A DNA stretch of 64,000 nt from Callaeas wilsoni. Lineage: Eukaryota > Chordata > Aves > Passeriformes > Callaeidae. The stretch is from positions 62,001-126,000 of the forward strand of contig VWPU01004155.1 of the NCBI GenBank assembly GCA_013398955.1. The letters are read 5' to 3'. Below, in pieces: positions 26,801 through 41,198 of this stretch (position 1 is the stretch's first letter; every line of letters starts with the position of its first letter). Below the pieces are notes generated by a model, which had not been told where the DNA came from, did not search any database, and saw nothing but the letters and a program-made list of their open reading frames with translations. Both the position numbers and the translations under genes were made by a program.

Positions 26801-28695
26801 GTGCAGAACTGCAGGTGAGTTCTGCCCAGAGTAGCAATATTGTTGAAAACCAGTTTCAGGTGGAGTCATGCAGACAGGGAGGAATAGTAGATCTCCAGAT
26901 GAATGCAATTAGTCTGCCAGAGGCTTGTGAATACAAACCGTGGTAAGTGAGGAAGAAAAGCTAAGGCAACAGTTGGTATGGAGTGATATGCATGGGGTAG
27001 CCTTTACCAGAAATCAATGACATATGATGTTCCCAGGGTGCGCATCTATAGGAAAACTTTTAGGAAGCAATAATAGTAATTAGTGTTTTCTTAAAGAAGC
27101 AACATACCTGCCCATTATCACTGCCTAGCACAGGACATACAGCGTGAGTTGCATGAGATATGGATACTGAATAAAGATATTCTTACTTCCTACCCTGGAC
27201 ATACAGCAGTTCAGTTATTACTGCAAATCTTGAATATTATTGTCCTATTTCATCCTTCTTTAAGAATGGCAGGCTGGAAGACCAATAACTTTTTATTATA
27301 TAGAGTCTATAACTTCTTTTTCATTTTCCCTGATGTCCCACTGTTTTACCCCCTAGCCTCCTTTTTTATCTACAGATATTCAGCTGTGTTTCACTCTCTA
27401 TACTGATGTAACTGGATGTGGTAAATTAATACAGATTTCTTAGTGAGATATTTAAGTTATAGAAATAAAATAATATTTTCCTTTTTTTACTTTACTGCAA
27501 AATTTTTCATATGGAAAAAAAATGAAAGTATTTTTTTTGGAGATAGGTAACTAAAAGCATAAATAATTTGAAAGTTATATTATAAATCCACAGGACAGGC
27601 ATAGGCTTACTAACTACATGAGACTCTGAGTATAATCTCTAAATTAGATCTCTCTAAAATACCCATAGAAAAGAATAGCATTCAATTGCTCTGTAGTACC
27701 ATTACCTTCAGTGCATCTATTAGTCTTTCTTAGAAACAGAATATTAGGTTAGATGGCACTTTGCTGGGATTCAGATGATTTGAACAAGAATAATAAAGAG
27801 TATTCTAATTATTTTTCCTTTGACATAATTTTCAGCTGCATAAAATTCTCATGCAGAAGTTTGCATTTCTTAGCACAGTGATATCCACTCATCATTTATC
27901 ATAAAATTCACCTTTGCTTCCTGTTGCTTCCATCCCTCATTCATGAGGAAGGAAAAGAAAAAATGTTAACAATTTAACAGAAAGTCCTGTATGCACAAAC
28001 AACAGTGTAAAAAAAGCTATACTGTACGCTCATTTGAAATGACATCTGATTTTGTTCCATTTTCAAAATAAATATTATAAGAAAGCCAAGGACAGGAAAC
28101 TTTTAGAAAAAATGTCCTGCAGCAATCAAAATGACTAGTAAGTTTTAGAATTAGACTTATTATAATAATAATTTTGATACAAACATAGCCCTATTTGCCA
28201 AAGCACTGAAAAATAGTTGACCATTTCAATATCATCTAAAACCAAGGAGAAATACCTCCATAAGATGAGGTCTGCTTCAGTAATACGGATGACAATAAAA
28301 ATGAAACTAAACAGTACATTCCTCTTCCTAAATTGGTTTAAATAGTGATTTGTATTCTTTAATAAAGTAAGAACTGTGGGCAAAACTTTTAAACATAAAA
28401 GCATTTCTTTTATGAATGGACACTTTGCTGTAAGAAGTCCATAAACATAATTTTTTTCAACAAGTGTTTGTGACCCTGTAGTAACAAATTCAACTGAATG
28501 GAAGTAAATTGTATTGCATTTATTTTCTTATCCAGGTTTACAAAGCACTAAAACAGAAAAAACCTATTTTCTAATCAAGCATCCAAATAGTTACTGTTAG
28601 TCGTATTACTGTTAAAAAGTGCAAAGACAAAAATGTGTTCAGTAATACAGTGAATTGTGGTAAGTCTTATGACATGGTGAAATGACATTTAATTT

Positions 28696-28715
28696 AAAAA
28701 AAAAAAAAAAAAAAA
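28696..28715 (+). repeat. Poly(A) tract, 20 A
   Basis: This is an uninterrupted run of 20 A. The sequence 5' of it does not look like a retroelement I know, and I could not see a target-site duplication. Confidence 0.9.
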
Positions 28716-29609
28716 GATTTGGCACAATTCTTCACTAAGATGTAATTACTTACACCAGGAAAAGCATTGTTAAATACATGTGTGTTTTATACCACTTTTG
28801 AGAGGATATAAAATGGTACTTCCTGCTATAAAAGGACACAAGCATGTTCATGTCTTCAGCTCAGTTCAGCGGGAACTTTGTCACTGACATGCAGGATTAG
28901 GTCCAAGACTCTCTGCATTTACCAATGCAGATTTCTTCTGGCTAGGCAGAGGCTTATGCTGTGGCTTAGGCTGAGTCTAAAATAAAAGAATGATAGGTAG
29001 CTACATCTCACACTGACTAAATCCCCACATCTCCACAGTTGTTGACTCATCCTCTGTCTCTTCTGAACAGAATGTTGGTCTGTTTTAGCAAAAGAAATGT
29101 TGGAAGATAATGCTGGTTGGGAACACTGCACGGCCATCCTGTGGTGGCCACAAGGAGCCCTGTGTGCCTGGCCACAGATGCAACTGCATTTCTTTATCTC
29201 AGGGATACGGACCAACATCCCTGCTGTGGAGAAATGAAAATAAACTATTGGATCTAGCAATGCTGACCATCTTTGTGCAGGCTGGGCATTCCCCACCCAT
29301 AATTATTCCTGTCTGGCTGCCCTGAAACCTCCAGGCTCTCATTCCTGCTTAGCCTCTTTCTGAGGCTGGCATTCTCCCTTCCTGTCTGGGCAGGTGTGCG
29401 CTTTCCCTGGAGTTATTCTTGGAGGCAAAGCTGAATTATGGTCATCTGTATTTCATTAGAACTGAGGCTTTCAAGAATTGCTTTTTTTCCCCAAATATTG
29501 CATCTTAAAATAATTTACAGCAAGTTTGTGATGAGGAAGTCAAAAATTTTTAGGACTCGTACATTATTTTCAAGCATCTAACACTTCCAATAGTAATAAT
29601 ATTTTCTTA

Positions 29610-29700
29610 AAAAAACCCGAACAACCAGTACCACACACACACACAAAACAAAGCACCAAAAAACTCCCAAAACAAAACCAAAAAAAACCCCCCAAATATA
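29610..29700 (+). repeat. A/C-only low-complexity tract
   Basis: This is sequence made almost wholly of A and C, including '(ac)n' at 29632-29644 and 'aaaaaaaaccccccaaatat'. It resembles the longer tract at 54418-54593. Confidence 0.75.
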
Positions 29701-32630
29701 TCTCCTACTGGCTTTATGAATGTAGTCTTGTTTCTTGTTAATGCTATGAATTCACTAAAGGAAGCCTTCCAGAACTTGATACATCGCCCTGTGGCAAATT
29801 ATAATTAGCACTGCATATTTACAACATGTGATTAGATACCAAGAGATTTTTCAAAGCTTGCATAAAAAGTTACAATGAAGGTGATAATGATTCTTTTGGA
29901 GAGATATTCCTTTGTTCATTTTAGCATTCTCATAAATGTTTAAATAATATAAATTAGGCTTCCAAGCCAATTAATTTGTCTGTTTCTCATTTTCAGTGAT
30001 GTGTTTTAATTACACTATCATGCCTCTAAGCTTCAGAAAGGAAGACAGCATGCAATGATCACAAAACGCAAAACCTGTAAAAGCGCAAAAGGATAATGGA
30101 ACAAATTCTAGTTTTGTGCCTTAGTCTCATCCCATATTATTCATAATGTGGAGAAAGACATTTAAATCTTATACACTTTTAATTTGGTAGGGCATGCAAA
30201 GCTCATATTATAATGTGGGTGAAAGATGAATTTTGGTTCATCTTAAATGTTTCACACTAAATTTACTCCATGAATTAAAACCAATATGTGATCATTTTGT
30301 ATTACAATACACAGGGTTAATTAATTTTTGGTCTAGAATATGTACTGAATAATAAAAATTAATTTCTGATTTTCAATTCTATTTACTCATCACTGTTTAA
30401 TCCTTTGTCTGTGTTTGGTCTTAAAATATGCTTAATATTGAAGGCATACAACTACAGAATATTTCTGAGGAACTGAACCTTGAAATGGAGAATTGGTGCA
30501 CGAGAAAGTTGATTATAAGGAAAGGAAAGGGAAAGTGAAACTAACTATTCTCCTTCCTATCATGAGACCCTACCTACAATACCTGCTTTGGTGAGTTCAT
30601 TCCAAGGCAAATTCATCTATTTAACCATTGAATTGATGGTAGTACAGGTAAGTAATTGTAAAACATCTATTAAGGAGCAGTATTTTAGATTCGTCCTGTA
30701 CATATCTACTTAATACTCAAATATTTTCCCTATCATCTATCTGTTTCATCTCTTTTCTCAACCATGATGTATTTTTGCTTAATGTTCTGTGAACAATTTC
30801 CTTCTGCAACAGAAATTGCATGCTCAATGTTTTAGAATCTGAAGGCTATTAGGTTAGATTGTAGCACATACCTGTAAGCAGAATACGGAAAAGCTTTATT
30901 TGGTTTAGATCTTTTATATTTGAGACAAATCTTTCCTTATTTTCTCTCCTGCCAAGTTTTGTTTAGGAGAATTTTAGACGTGAAATATTTGGTTAAATTC
31001 CAGTCTTTTCTAATACTTCTCCAAGATGTTAGTGATGTTACAAATAGGGTAGTGAGCAGAATTTTTCTCTTCTGTTCCTCAGAACCTAGATGGGGGAAGA
31101 ATAAGGCAAATATTTTGGCTCCTTCAACTAAATACGAAAATACAAGAGAGACAGGTAAAAAAAAAGAATGAAAGGATGATGTAGTCATGGACACTACCAT
31201 GGTAAAATGGTAGGTCATTTTGTTAACCCATCAGCCTTCATCAGAATAGAAGTCACATTAAGTCACAAATTGAGTAGAAGATGAAACATTTTTATTAAGG
31301 TTTTGCTTTTCAGCACTTCGAGTGCATAAAAAAGCCTTTAGAAAGCAGATGTGTATACTGTCTCCTCCCTACTTTGCAGCCTTTTAACATCAGGACAGTA
31401 AAGAAAAGTCAGAATAACTAAACCTGAACTGACCTATGTAGTCCTATTGGGATTGCACATGGCTATTGATTGACTTGCTGCCCTTGATGATCAGTCCTTT
31501 TAGTGTAATTTCTTTTCTGTACATATGTTCCCTTTTTATGTTACAATTCAAAGTACCCCAAGTCAATAGATATTTGCTGCCAATTAATCCACATGCTTAT
31601 CAGTTTATGAGCAACTTACTCCTAATTAAACAGAGGAAGTCCTTAAATTCCATGATTACTGAGGGAGTGAAACCTAAACTGCACCTAGGTACACATTTTG
31701 CTTGCTCTAGCCTGTTGCTAGTTCTCTGCAAAACCAGTGTTTCCACTGAAAGTCTAGGCAGAAAATCAGATGTTGTGGCTGTCCTGATTGCTGCGTCTTT
31801 TGCTAGAGTACAGCCATTCCCACTATAAGAAACAGCCATCATGTAGCTCAGCACAATGGATCTTTTTAAGCCTTCTCTCTCCTCACTGTCAAGTTGAAAT
31901 TCATGTTGCTTTCCCTCTGTGTCCCAGAAAGCTGGGGAAGGAGGTGGAGAGAATAGAGCTGGTTCTGTGTAATTTTCTATGCTGAAGCTGGGTGCCCTGA
32001 TGAAAAGCTTTCTTATTTACAGATTTATTAACCCATGGCTTCCTCCCTGCATCTTTCAGTGGTCTACTGCTTTGAATCTTTGCCAAGAAAACAAACTCCA
32101 TTCTTTTATTTTGGTCATGAAGTTGTGTTGTAGGAAGTTCACGGGAGAGTGAATCTTATTCAGTAATGGGATTCACTGGGACTGAATTTGCAGGGCAATG
32201 TCATAGTTAATAAGGGAAAAATACATAGCAAAAACCAAACAAACAACCCCCCACACCCCCAAAGCCAACAGACCTGCATTCAGAGATTTCACATGGAAAA
32301 TGTGTTTAATTAACAGATGTTTTCAGGTGCTCCATAGATGAAATTACTCATTCTATAAATAAGATAATGATGTAGGAAAAGTCATGGTTAAGAAATGGTA
32401 CAATAGATAGGCCTTTTGTTTTCCTGATAGAAAAATGAAACTTCAGTCACTAGGGAGCCTAGAAAATATGATAAATAAAAATAGACACCATAATCTATGT
32501 TCCATATATATGGACGCTTTTTTTTGCCCCATATCTTAAAATCCCAACATTTAAGAAGCTCTGTCTGGGCACTGACATGATTTAAATACCAGTAGATAAA
32601 CAGGCTGAGACCTCAAGGCTATTTTTTAAG

Positions 32631-32667
32631 AGCCATTTTCAAAGCCATTTTCATAGCCATTTTCACA
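32631..32667 (+). repeat. Three-copy tandem motif
   Basis: Three consecutive near-copies of a roughly 14-15-bp unit, 'agccattttcaaagccattt' and onward with 'catagccattttcac', form a short minisatellite. Confidence 0.7.
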
Positions 32668-33525
32668 TAACTCTTTTTTTTGTTTGTTTTAATTTTTCAG
32701 TAATGATCTGAGATTGGAACTACATCTGTTTTGAAAAAGAAATGCATCCTGCATAAAAGTTACTAGATTTTTTAAAAAAATTATTTTAAACAAGTTCAGG
32801 ATACCTCTGTTATTTCTACAATAACTTTTTATGATGAAGAAAAAAACAATTATAATCCTCTAATCCTCATCAACATCCTCCCCAAATTAAACTACATTAA
32901 TTGTTTTATTTCAAGTGTAAATTATGCTTTGAGAAATTCTGTCATATATAATTCACAGGTGAACACGTTCTTCCAAGCAGAGCAAATAATTAGTCATATG
33001 TGAGCTTAAAAATTCAGAGTGTGTCATTGGCTTCTGGTTGATTTTTAACACACATTATATGATGGGTAGAGAAGATCCCTCAGGAAAATATTGTGTTTAT
33101 GATTTCAAAATTTTTCTTTGCAAATAATAATTATGGCATTATTACGATCTGCATTAATAAACATTCCATTTACTAAACTTGCTTCTTAGACTGTTTTTTA
33201 TTTATTTTTGGAAATTTATGTTCACTAAACATTCAGCGTTGGGGACATATTTAACACTTAATGAAGTTAATGGTATTATCCATATGTTTAAAATTAAATA
33301 CTTTAAGTGCTTCCCTGTATCTGAGTTTTAAAGGGGTGGCAAAATCAGTCACAATTCAAAGGCACTTTTATGTTTAAAACATTTTAAAACTTCATTGTAT
33401 TTGTCTTTTCTAATTACAATTTAAACAATAGGATAAGATTAATATTTATATAAAGTCAAAGCTTTGAATTGGCAACAAGAAGTCACAGAAAAGTTGTCTG
33501 TGAGCTTTTCAGCAAAGCTTGAATA

Positions 33526-33843
33526 CTACCTCCACCAGAATTTGATGATGTTTTCTTTCTGCTGAGGGTTTATATCAGTTTTACCTTCTCTCACAAATGC
33601 AATATTTTCTATAGACTTACTTAAAACATTCAATATTTTGTCAGGTCCCATAGAAGATATTGATTTTGTATTTATTGCTAATGTAGTGATGCTGTATATA
33701 AAGTAAATTTCATATTTAAAGTCAAATTGCTTTGTATGAATATGTTTATTTGTTGTGACAACAGTAGAATAATATAAGAATTCAAAAACAGCATCACATT
33801 TGTTTGTGAATTGAAAGGTGCTTAGAGAACACAATTTAGACAT
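33526..33843 (-). other. Unrecognised minus-strand frame, 105 residues
   Basis: This frame is open for 105 codons from an ATG. Its C-terminal half is hydrophilic with a helix-like pattern, and its 3' end overlaps a weak 5' splice-site match ('ggtggaggtagta'). The N-terminal half is rich in F, Y, N, T and I, as AT-rich chance translation tends to be. There is no known domain and no CpG enrichment. It is most likely a chance frame, noted because the composition is better than most others here. Confidence 0.1.
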
Positions 33844-36188
33844 TTTCCAAGTGCATGGAATGCCTTTGAAAATGAAATTAAGAAAAAAAAATATTTTTCT
33901 TTCTAGTTTGCTGGAATTTCAGGTATTTCCCTAAGCATCAATGAAAAAGTATTAAGAATGAAATTGCTTTTGGTTTTTAATATAATAAACATATTACCAT
34001 TGACATTTCAATGACCATACAGATCTCCACATATTCTTTGGAGAGTATCATCAGTTTGTAGAGTAATATTAGCAGACAGTATTTTAAAGCAATAGAGGTG
34101 GTACCACAATTACATCCAAATTTAAGGACACTTATATCTGATACATAGGTCTATTTTATCTCATAAACCAAAAAACCACAACTAATTCTAATTCAGGTGA
34201 TGCATGCAAATGTTAGTGTTTTACTCCTCTACAGATACAAGTAATTTAGACTGATGGGCAGTGATTATGGAGAATAGATCACCAATAACCAGAAATCTAA
34301 AAGGGAATTGGCAAATAACTGGCATCTTTTTGGTGATAGGCAGAGATGCTCTGTATGATAAAAAGAAACACAGACTATTAGAAAGGAGTGCATGTGGTTG
34401 GTTTAAGTCTACTCCTTAAATTTGATTTTTATGTTTCAGTCTTTATATATTGTTCTGGCAAAGTAAAATTTGTGTCTAACAGCTTTCTTTGCAAAAGTTG
34501 CCAAAGAGGGCAAAAAGAATTATCATTACCATGAATTATCATCCAACTACATGAGGTTGTAGCTTCACACACCTTTCCACTGCAGCTAGTATAACTTTAC
34601 ATGTGTCTGCCTCTTCCAAACTTCAAGTGTTCCATTCTGTCCCTCTGCAGAGAAGCCTCATTTCATGATATCACCATATTTTTTTTTGCAAATTCTTATT
34701 AATTTTTGTTTGTTTTAATTTAAAATGGTCAACTCTGCTGCAGTTTATAGCCCATCCATGTGCTCTTGGACTGGCTGAAGCAATGAATGCTGTACCGAGA
34801 TAAGTGGGAGGAGACCAAAGAGCTGGATTGAATAAGAGCACACAGGCATGTAGAACAGGGAGTCCCTCACCCAGGAAAGAATTAGGAAGGCAGTTGAGTG
34901 AGCTGACGTGACAGACTGTGCTGATCTTGTGTACTGCATAGGTGGGCAAGTTGGGAAGGAGCCAGAGCAAGATGTTATTTGGTCTCCTCCTCCTGCCATT
35001 GTCTCCCTGTGCTCCGCGCTAGGTGTACACAAGAGCTTTTACCACAAAGAGAAACAATACAGTTTGAGGTTTGGCTTCTCCTTCCCAACAGTTTCCAGCC
35101 AATGTAATGGCTCAGGCACTGCTGCTGGAATTGATCCTCTGTTTGAGCCAGACCTAAGAGTTCCATCATTTTTCTCTAAACAACACTTCTATGGAATTAG
35201 CTGGTGTGAGCTTGCAGAGTTGTATATATTTTTATGACAACTTAGCAATACATTTATTAAGGTAAAAATATATTTCATTTAGGGTCCTCTCAGACGTTTT
35301 TGTTTATGATTAATATTTACCTTGAAAAAATAATGAGTGGTTTCATTTAGAATACAGGAAAATGGAATAGGCTTGAAATATTAATTATTTACTCCTTTTT
35401 TCTCCTTAAATCTAAATTTTTATGTTTGAGTATTTTCTTAGTCAATCTGTTAGGAGGTTTGTTACATACATATTGAGAAAACACTATGAATGGCAGAAAT
35501 TGAAAAATTCTTTCGGATATTTACGGAGAGAGTTTCCAGGGACACACATCGACTATGAACCAGGTATTTTCTTAGCTGAAAAGAAAAAAGGAGAAAAAGT
35601 GATTAAGGGCTCCAGCATTTAAAAACTGCAGAGAGAGGGGGGGGAAAAATTAACGCAAAACCTGTTAACATTGAGAAAATTTACCGTTGTGGTATTTATA
35701 TGCTCTCTTCCTGGAAATGCTTATGAGACTGGATGACTTTGTAGAGCTATGCCCCTGTTTGATCACTAGCAATTGATTATACGCCAGCAGCTAGTCACAA
35801 GTACTATGGCTTACATTTTACAGAAAGTCAAAGAGTATAACGATGCGCTGTAAAGAAGGCTATTCCATTTAGCAGAAATTATTATATGATATGTTGTGAA
35901 ATATTCATAATAGCTTTTTATTGTTTTTAATAAATATAAAAATGAAATCAGTGTTAAAAATTACAAGCCCTGCTTTTATCAGTTAAATGCAGTAGCTCAC
36001 CTTTTATAGTCTATGCAAGACTGATCATTATAGATGCATTCAAAATCTGTTTCTTCCTAAGCTCATCTGTATAGGTCATACATATATCAACTTCAGGAAG
36101 AAAAAATAATTTCAATTGCCTCTTCATTTGGCTACATGTCAATTTGTATGATTTTCCTTTCATTCTCTCTTTTTTGTTTTCTTCAAAG

Positions 36189-36292
36189 ACGTGACAGCTG
36201 TGGAATAATAGTGTTTGAATGGGCGCTCCGGAAGAACACGAAGAGCAAAAAGGCGTTTGTAAAGGCTCAAGGCAGGAGGCCACTGGAGTCAG
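36189..36292 (+). other. Possible exon, unrecognised
   Basis: A good 3' splice site (pyrimidine-rich 'ttttttgttttcttcaaag', ending at 36188) precedes 104 bp that are unusually CpG-rich for this window, with five CpGs in about 90 bp. A 'cag|gtatc' 5' splice-site match follows at 36292/36293. One frame is open across the whole segment and encodes basic residues (KNTKSKKAFVKAQGRRP). The open frame extends from 36136 to 36318. I recognise no protein, and no neighbouring exon in compatible phase was found, so this could be a non-coding exon, a conserved element or coincidence. Confidence 0.22.
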
Positions 36293-39200
36293 GTATCTTC
36301 TGTTCCTCCTGTCGAGACTGAGATGTGAAGGATGAGACCTCCAGTGTTGTTCAGAGACAAGGCACAGAAGCTTGAGTTTGAAACTGACAATGAAACTGTG
36401 GCTTCCTTAGTGCTGAGGATGGTTTATTTGTAGTCAGTGACTGACTCGACATCAAAAGTTTGGTATCTTCACTGAACCATGTCTGCATTTTAGCCCTGAG
36501 GGGAAACAGGGTTTCATCTGTACTGCTGTAGCCAGTGCATATAAGTAGCAAGCTCTAAGCAATTCATTTGTTTTCCATGTTATCCTCTTGAAGTGTAAGG
36601 AGTCTTGTTGCTTTACTAGAGTTTGGATTTGACCATAGGTTCCAGCAGCTACAAGTTTGTTAGAGACTGATCAGAGACTCTGGAGTTCCCTGGTTGCCTC
36701 TGTTCAGAACAAAAAATAACCAAACAAAATTTGACAAAAAGAAGAAACAATATATATTCTCATTATCTTGGACCCTGTAGCATATTACTGATGCTCTTTA
36801 TCTACAAGCAGGATTTTTATGGGTATAAGGCTCCATATAGAAATAGTGTTGATCATAATATTGTGACATTAATTCTTGCTGTCTTCTTGAAATGAATTAG
36901 TAAGGACATCATTTTTGTCATGTTTTGTCATGCCTGTGGTCATTTGACATAAAATCTGTTTGATTTACATACTGAAAATGTCAAGGTTTCTTGCAAAGTA
37001 AAGTTATTAGATGCTGAAGGTCATATTTTTATAGGAACATTAGCAATTATTGACACTGAGATATCAAAGGCTTTATTTTGCTAACCATTTTTGGTGAGAC
37101 TGATGCAGATGGGTATTTGGTAGCCAAAATGATGCTTGGAAGTCAGTGCCTGGATTTAGACTGAAAGTCTGTGGCATTTCTCAGAAGTTTGTCATCATTT
37201 GTATTTGAGGTGTACTGTTTTTGGAGAAAATTTAGGAAAAAATCAAAAAAGGCATGCAATGAAATGTTAATTTTCCTTTTAACTGTGGATCACTCTTTCT
37301 TTTTACTCTATTCCCAAAACTAGCCTCTTGCATCAATTTGCTCTGATCCTAGTTAGCAAAGAGGAAAGGGCACATTACAACATGACACTGGTACTCAGCC
37401 TCTCTGTATCACCCTGTGTTTCTGCACACTGGGGAGAGAACCCCAAAAACACACAAACACCCTCTGTGATACTTTTTTAACCTGAAACAAAATGTGAATA
37501 ACAGTCATGTGGGTGCACTATCAGATGAACCTGTATCCTATCCAACACAGTGCATTTTACACTGCAAAACTATCTTGAACCTTTTAACTTTACTGCTGTC
37601 TTATGACTGTAAGTTCTACAGTTCTAATCTTTTGGGTTTTTTAAACAGCATAACTGGTTGAATTCTATTCCTTTTGCTACTCAGTTATGCCAGATTCTCT
37701 GATACCTTGAATAGGAACCACAGAAAGTTCAAAATAAGTGAAGTCCTCAGGGTGCCCTTTTCCTCCCACTTTGTCAACACACAGGAATGATGTCAATTTG
37801 AGTGTAAAACAGTCAGGAAAATGTGGTAACTGCATCATTTGCCTTGTCTCTATAGCCTGGTTTGTAACTGTTTGACAATTTTCTCTGTTTGACCCAAACA
37901 AATGAGCTCTTGGAATGATGACTGCTGACTTTGCATGCAACTTAAAGCCATTATGCAGTAAAATCTTCATGATTTCTTCACATTATGAAATAGAGAACAG
38001 GAGGCAGCTTTTGTCCTCAGTAGTATCATTCCCTCTTTGGGGTCTGCTGCTGAAACTCCTACATGGTATATTTGCTGCTGTGAGTCTTATAAAAATAATA
38101 TTTCTAATATAATATGTTTGCCCAAATGTTTCATGAAGCTCTACAGACTTGGAACAAAATTATTGTGTAGGAGAGTGTTTAATTGCTGCTGATATCTTAT
38201 GTTTAAAATTCATTTACTTTGCTTGCTGCAGAAATGCCTTACCAAAATTTTCATTATACTTTTACTGAGATAATATGCAAAATTCACCTGGAGTTTTGCC
38301 ACTCATTTTTGTCCCTAAGATAATATATAAACACAATTATATGCCTAATTTGATGGAATCTGTCTTTTTTTTTTTGGAGATAAAAAGTTCCAAATTGTAG
38401 TCATCGTATTTGTAGCTACATATACCTGCAAGTAAATAACTATAGAACGAATAGTCTATTAGCCTGCATCTGTTCAGATGTTACCACTGGATGTATTTTC
38501 AGAGTTCTAGAGTATTTTACTAAACCTATATTTTATTGGGATAATCAAAATTATGGAAGTCGGATGGAAGCTTGACTGTATTGCATACTACATACTGCGT
38601 GATAAATGAAGTTCTGTTATTTAGAGAAATCTTGAAAAGATAACTTAATTGGTTAAATATTTGTTCTGATTAGTGTCACAGTCTCATACTATAGGATGCT
38701 CATATAACATGTTTATGATTTTTGAACTCTTGGTTTATGAAGATGCTTGTTGTCAACACTCTCACAGGATCTTATTTGCATTTCCATAAAGACTTATTTG
38801 TTATTTTGATGAAATTCAACAGAATTTAGTATTTCTTTTTGTTCAAAGAGAATACACTGTACTTGACTTTGAGGTAATACATAAATCATACTGACAAATA
38901 AATGCAATAATAAAATAATCAGAAATGTAAAACTTGCAGTGTTCAGCTAAAGATTAAAAAAATCATATTTTATGTGGTTTCTGTTATGTATCTAGGCTAA
39001 ATTAAACTCAGCAGAGCAGATAAGTCCATTGATGAGGCAATAAAATGCAATCTGAACATGCTGTTTGTCTTACTGTTAGCAGTATGTTAAGTGGAAAATA
39101 TTGAAATTGGAAAATTAACATTTTAAATGGTGTCATTTCTTTCAAGCTGCTTGTGGTCTTTATTTTAAGCTCTTAGAGATATTGTTCTTTTACTGTCTCA

Positions 39201-41198
39201 TGACTATTTATTTAAATACTCCAACTGGAGGTCGGAACAATTAAACTTGGTGGTAGAGACACAAAATTAGGCATTTCTGCCTCAAGCAGCATACACTTGA
39301 AAAGCTCACTCAAATAACACTGCAAACACTGATATGCTAAATTGTAAGGGCAAAATAATTTTTTATTGAAGTTGTATTGCAAAGCTTCTGTGTCTTTAGA
39401 GACAGAAGTCCTCTTACTTAGGTTAGAATTCCTTTCTGAATATTTTTGAATTAAAAGGTTTAGCCAAAGTGAAGCCAAAAGAATAAAGTAGAACAAAGGC
39501 AAGCAAGCTAAGTGAGAAAAGTAAGGTGCTATAAACCTGGCGTTGAAAATATATGGAACGAAAAATGAGCATATTTGGATCTGCAAATGGCATAAGTATT
39601 TAATTATTATAAAATATTTTATTAATATTTAATTTTATTATAGTTAAATATTATTAAGTATTTTATCGTCATTATATATCATTATTTGTTATATAAAGTG
39701 TCTTCCTGAAAGCTGTGCTATAATGAAGAAAGCCCATCCCTCCCTGTACTTCTGAGCTTTTGGGGAAGTGAGAGAACATGAAACCTAAAAGCATCGATAT
39801 TGAAGAACTTCAGGAGCTTTTTATTTTTAACCAAAGCAACACTAGAACAGAGTTACAGCCATCATAAATAAAAACTTTAGGTAACTGTACAAGTACCATC
39901 AGTAATGGGATGAAAGTAGAAATAACAGTTCACGAATCACTGATTGTGACTGGTATCATGGGCAAATAGCTTATGGTCCTTTAAGAGAGAACTTTTTCCC
40001 AAAGAATCAGATATAGCAGAAATATGATGCACTTGTTTCTTGGTGTTTCTTGATGAGCCTCAGGGCTATTTTTAACAAAAAAAAAAGGATTGCAGCCATG
40101 CTTTCTGTGTATCAGATGGTAGGCATAGCCTAAGGTAGGGATTTCTTTTTTTCATGGTATTTTTATTGAAATGAGGCTTTAGGATGAGCCAGCTCTCCCT
40201 CATAAAAACCCTCTTTTGCTTTTGCTCCTTTCCAGTCACTCTCCCCTGACACTAGGGCCCAGTCATTCTGGAAGATTGTGTCTACATTCCAGATAGATTG
40301 GGATAATGCGAATCTGCTCCTTCTATATCACAAAGCACTAAGGACCTCACAGTCACCAGCAGTGAGAAAAGTCTGCATGAGTAGAAACAATTGAAAACTC
40401 TAAGTCTGGAAATGATTGACTTTTTCTTTTTCTTTTTTGCAATCAACATATCAGTTACTAAACTTCACTTTGAGTGGGTAGATGGTCTAAGTATTGCCTC
40501 TGTCAGTCTCAAGAACTTCCCTGAACCATTGTAAATGAAGCACTGATCATCTGGGGCCTGCTTTAACACCAGATTCAGTGACAGTTCACATTATCAAAGA
40601 GCCTGCTCACTCATAAAGTCCAAAACTGCTGCCTTAATGTATCGAGCAATCTTTTTGTATGTGTGTTATCTGTCAGACTTTCAGCTTCTCCTGGAGCTAG
40701 GTCGAAGTCTGCATTCGAACACATATACTGATAACCCTGTGAGCTAACTAGAAGAATAGATCCTGACAGATCTCTTTAATTGTAAGTCTTGTCTGTTTTA
40801 CAGTTCTCTTCATCTCTTTTGTTACTGTCTTCTTACATACCTCACTATTAGTATCTAAAGACGCTACGTGACATTTAGGAGAGAGGCTCTTCTATAAATG
40901 ATCAAGCTTGTCTGCTGCAGTGCTGGGCACCAGCCCAATTTTAGAGTTTAAACTGTTATGCAAATTCATTGCATGAACATCTATCAGAGAAATGCTATTT
41001 TCAAAAGCATAAGAGAATAGATTCTCTTTGTCTTTAAGAATGCATGTGTAAGACATGCATCACTAGTCACATTAAATACTAACTGCAGCTTCGAACTTCT
41101 AATGTAAGAATATCCTTTGGCCATATATTATTATTCCACAAAATTATATATGCGAAAAGTTAGAACTTAAGTGCAAGATAATGTTTGCCCTCCTCTAG
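36293..41198. other. AT-rich non-coding DNA
   Basis: No gene was recognised. The region includes a very AT-rich patch at 39590-39700 (TTAAT/TATT units). A minus-strand frame of 124 codons (39212-39586) has the hydrophobic composition expected by chance in AT-rich DNA. Confidence 0.6.
39590..39700. repeat. AT-rich low-complexity tract
   Basis: About 110 bp is made almost solely of A and T, with recurring 'ttaatattta' and 'ttattaa' motifs. Confidence 0.8.

Larger units (their letters stand above)
23864..36188. other. AT-rich non-coding DNA (12 kb)
   Basis: No gene was recognised. Frames of about 100 codons occur at 26517-26837 (minus), 26635-26946 (plus), 28919-29296 (minus), 31466-31828 (plus), 33526-33843 (minus) and 34908-35237 (plus). 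None shows a known domain. The frame at 26635-26946 contains a good 5' splice-site match ('ctgcaggtgagtt', about 26810-26822), but I found no convincing partner. Simple repeats include a 20-base A-run (28696-28715), an A/C-rich tract (29610-29700) and a triple 15-bp tandem motif (32631-32667). Confidence 0.6.

Noticed and set aside
26635..26946. 103-codon plus-strand frame with a strong internal 5' splice site at about 26815
   Set aside because: There is no matching acceptor, no domain and no CpG enrichment. A single donor match is expected by chance many times in 64 kb.
39212..39586. 124-codon minus-strand frame with hydrophobic segments resembling membrane spans
   Set aside because: The hydrophobicity is what T-rich codons give by chance, and there is no conserved pattern of a membrane-protein family.
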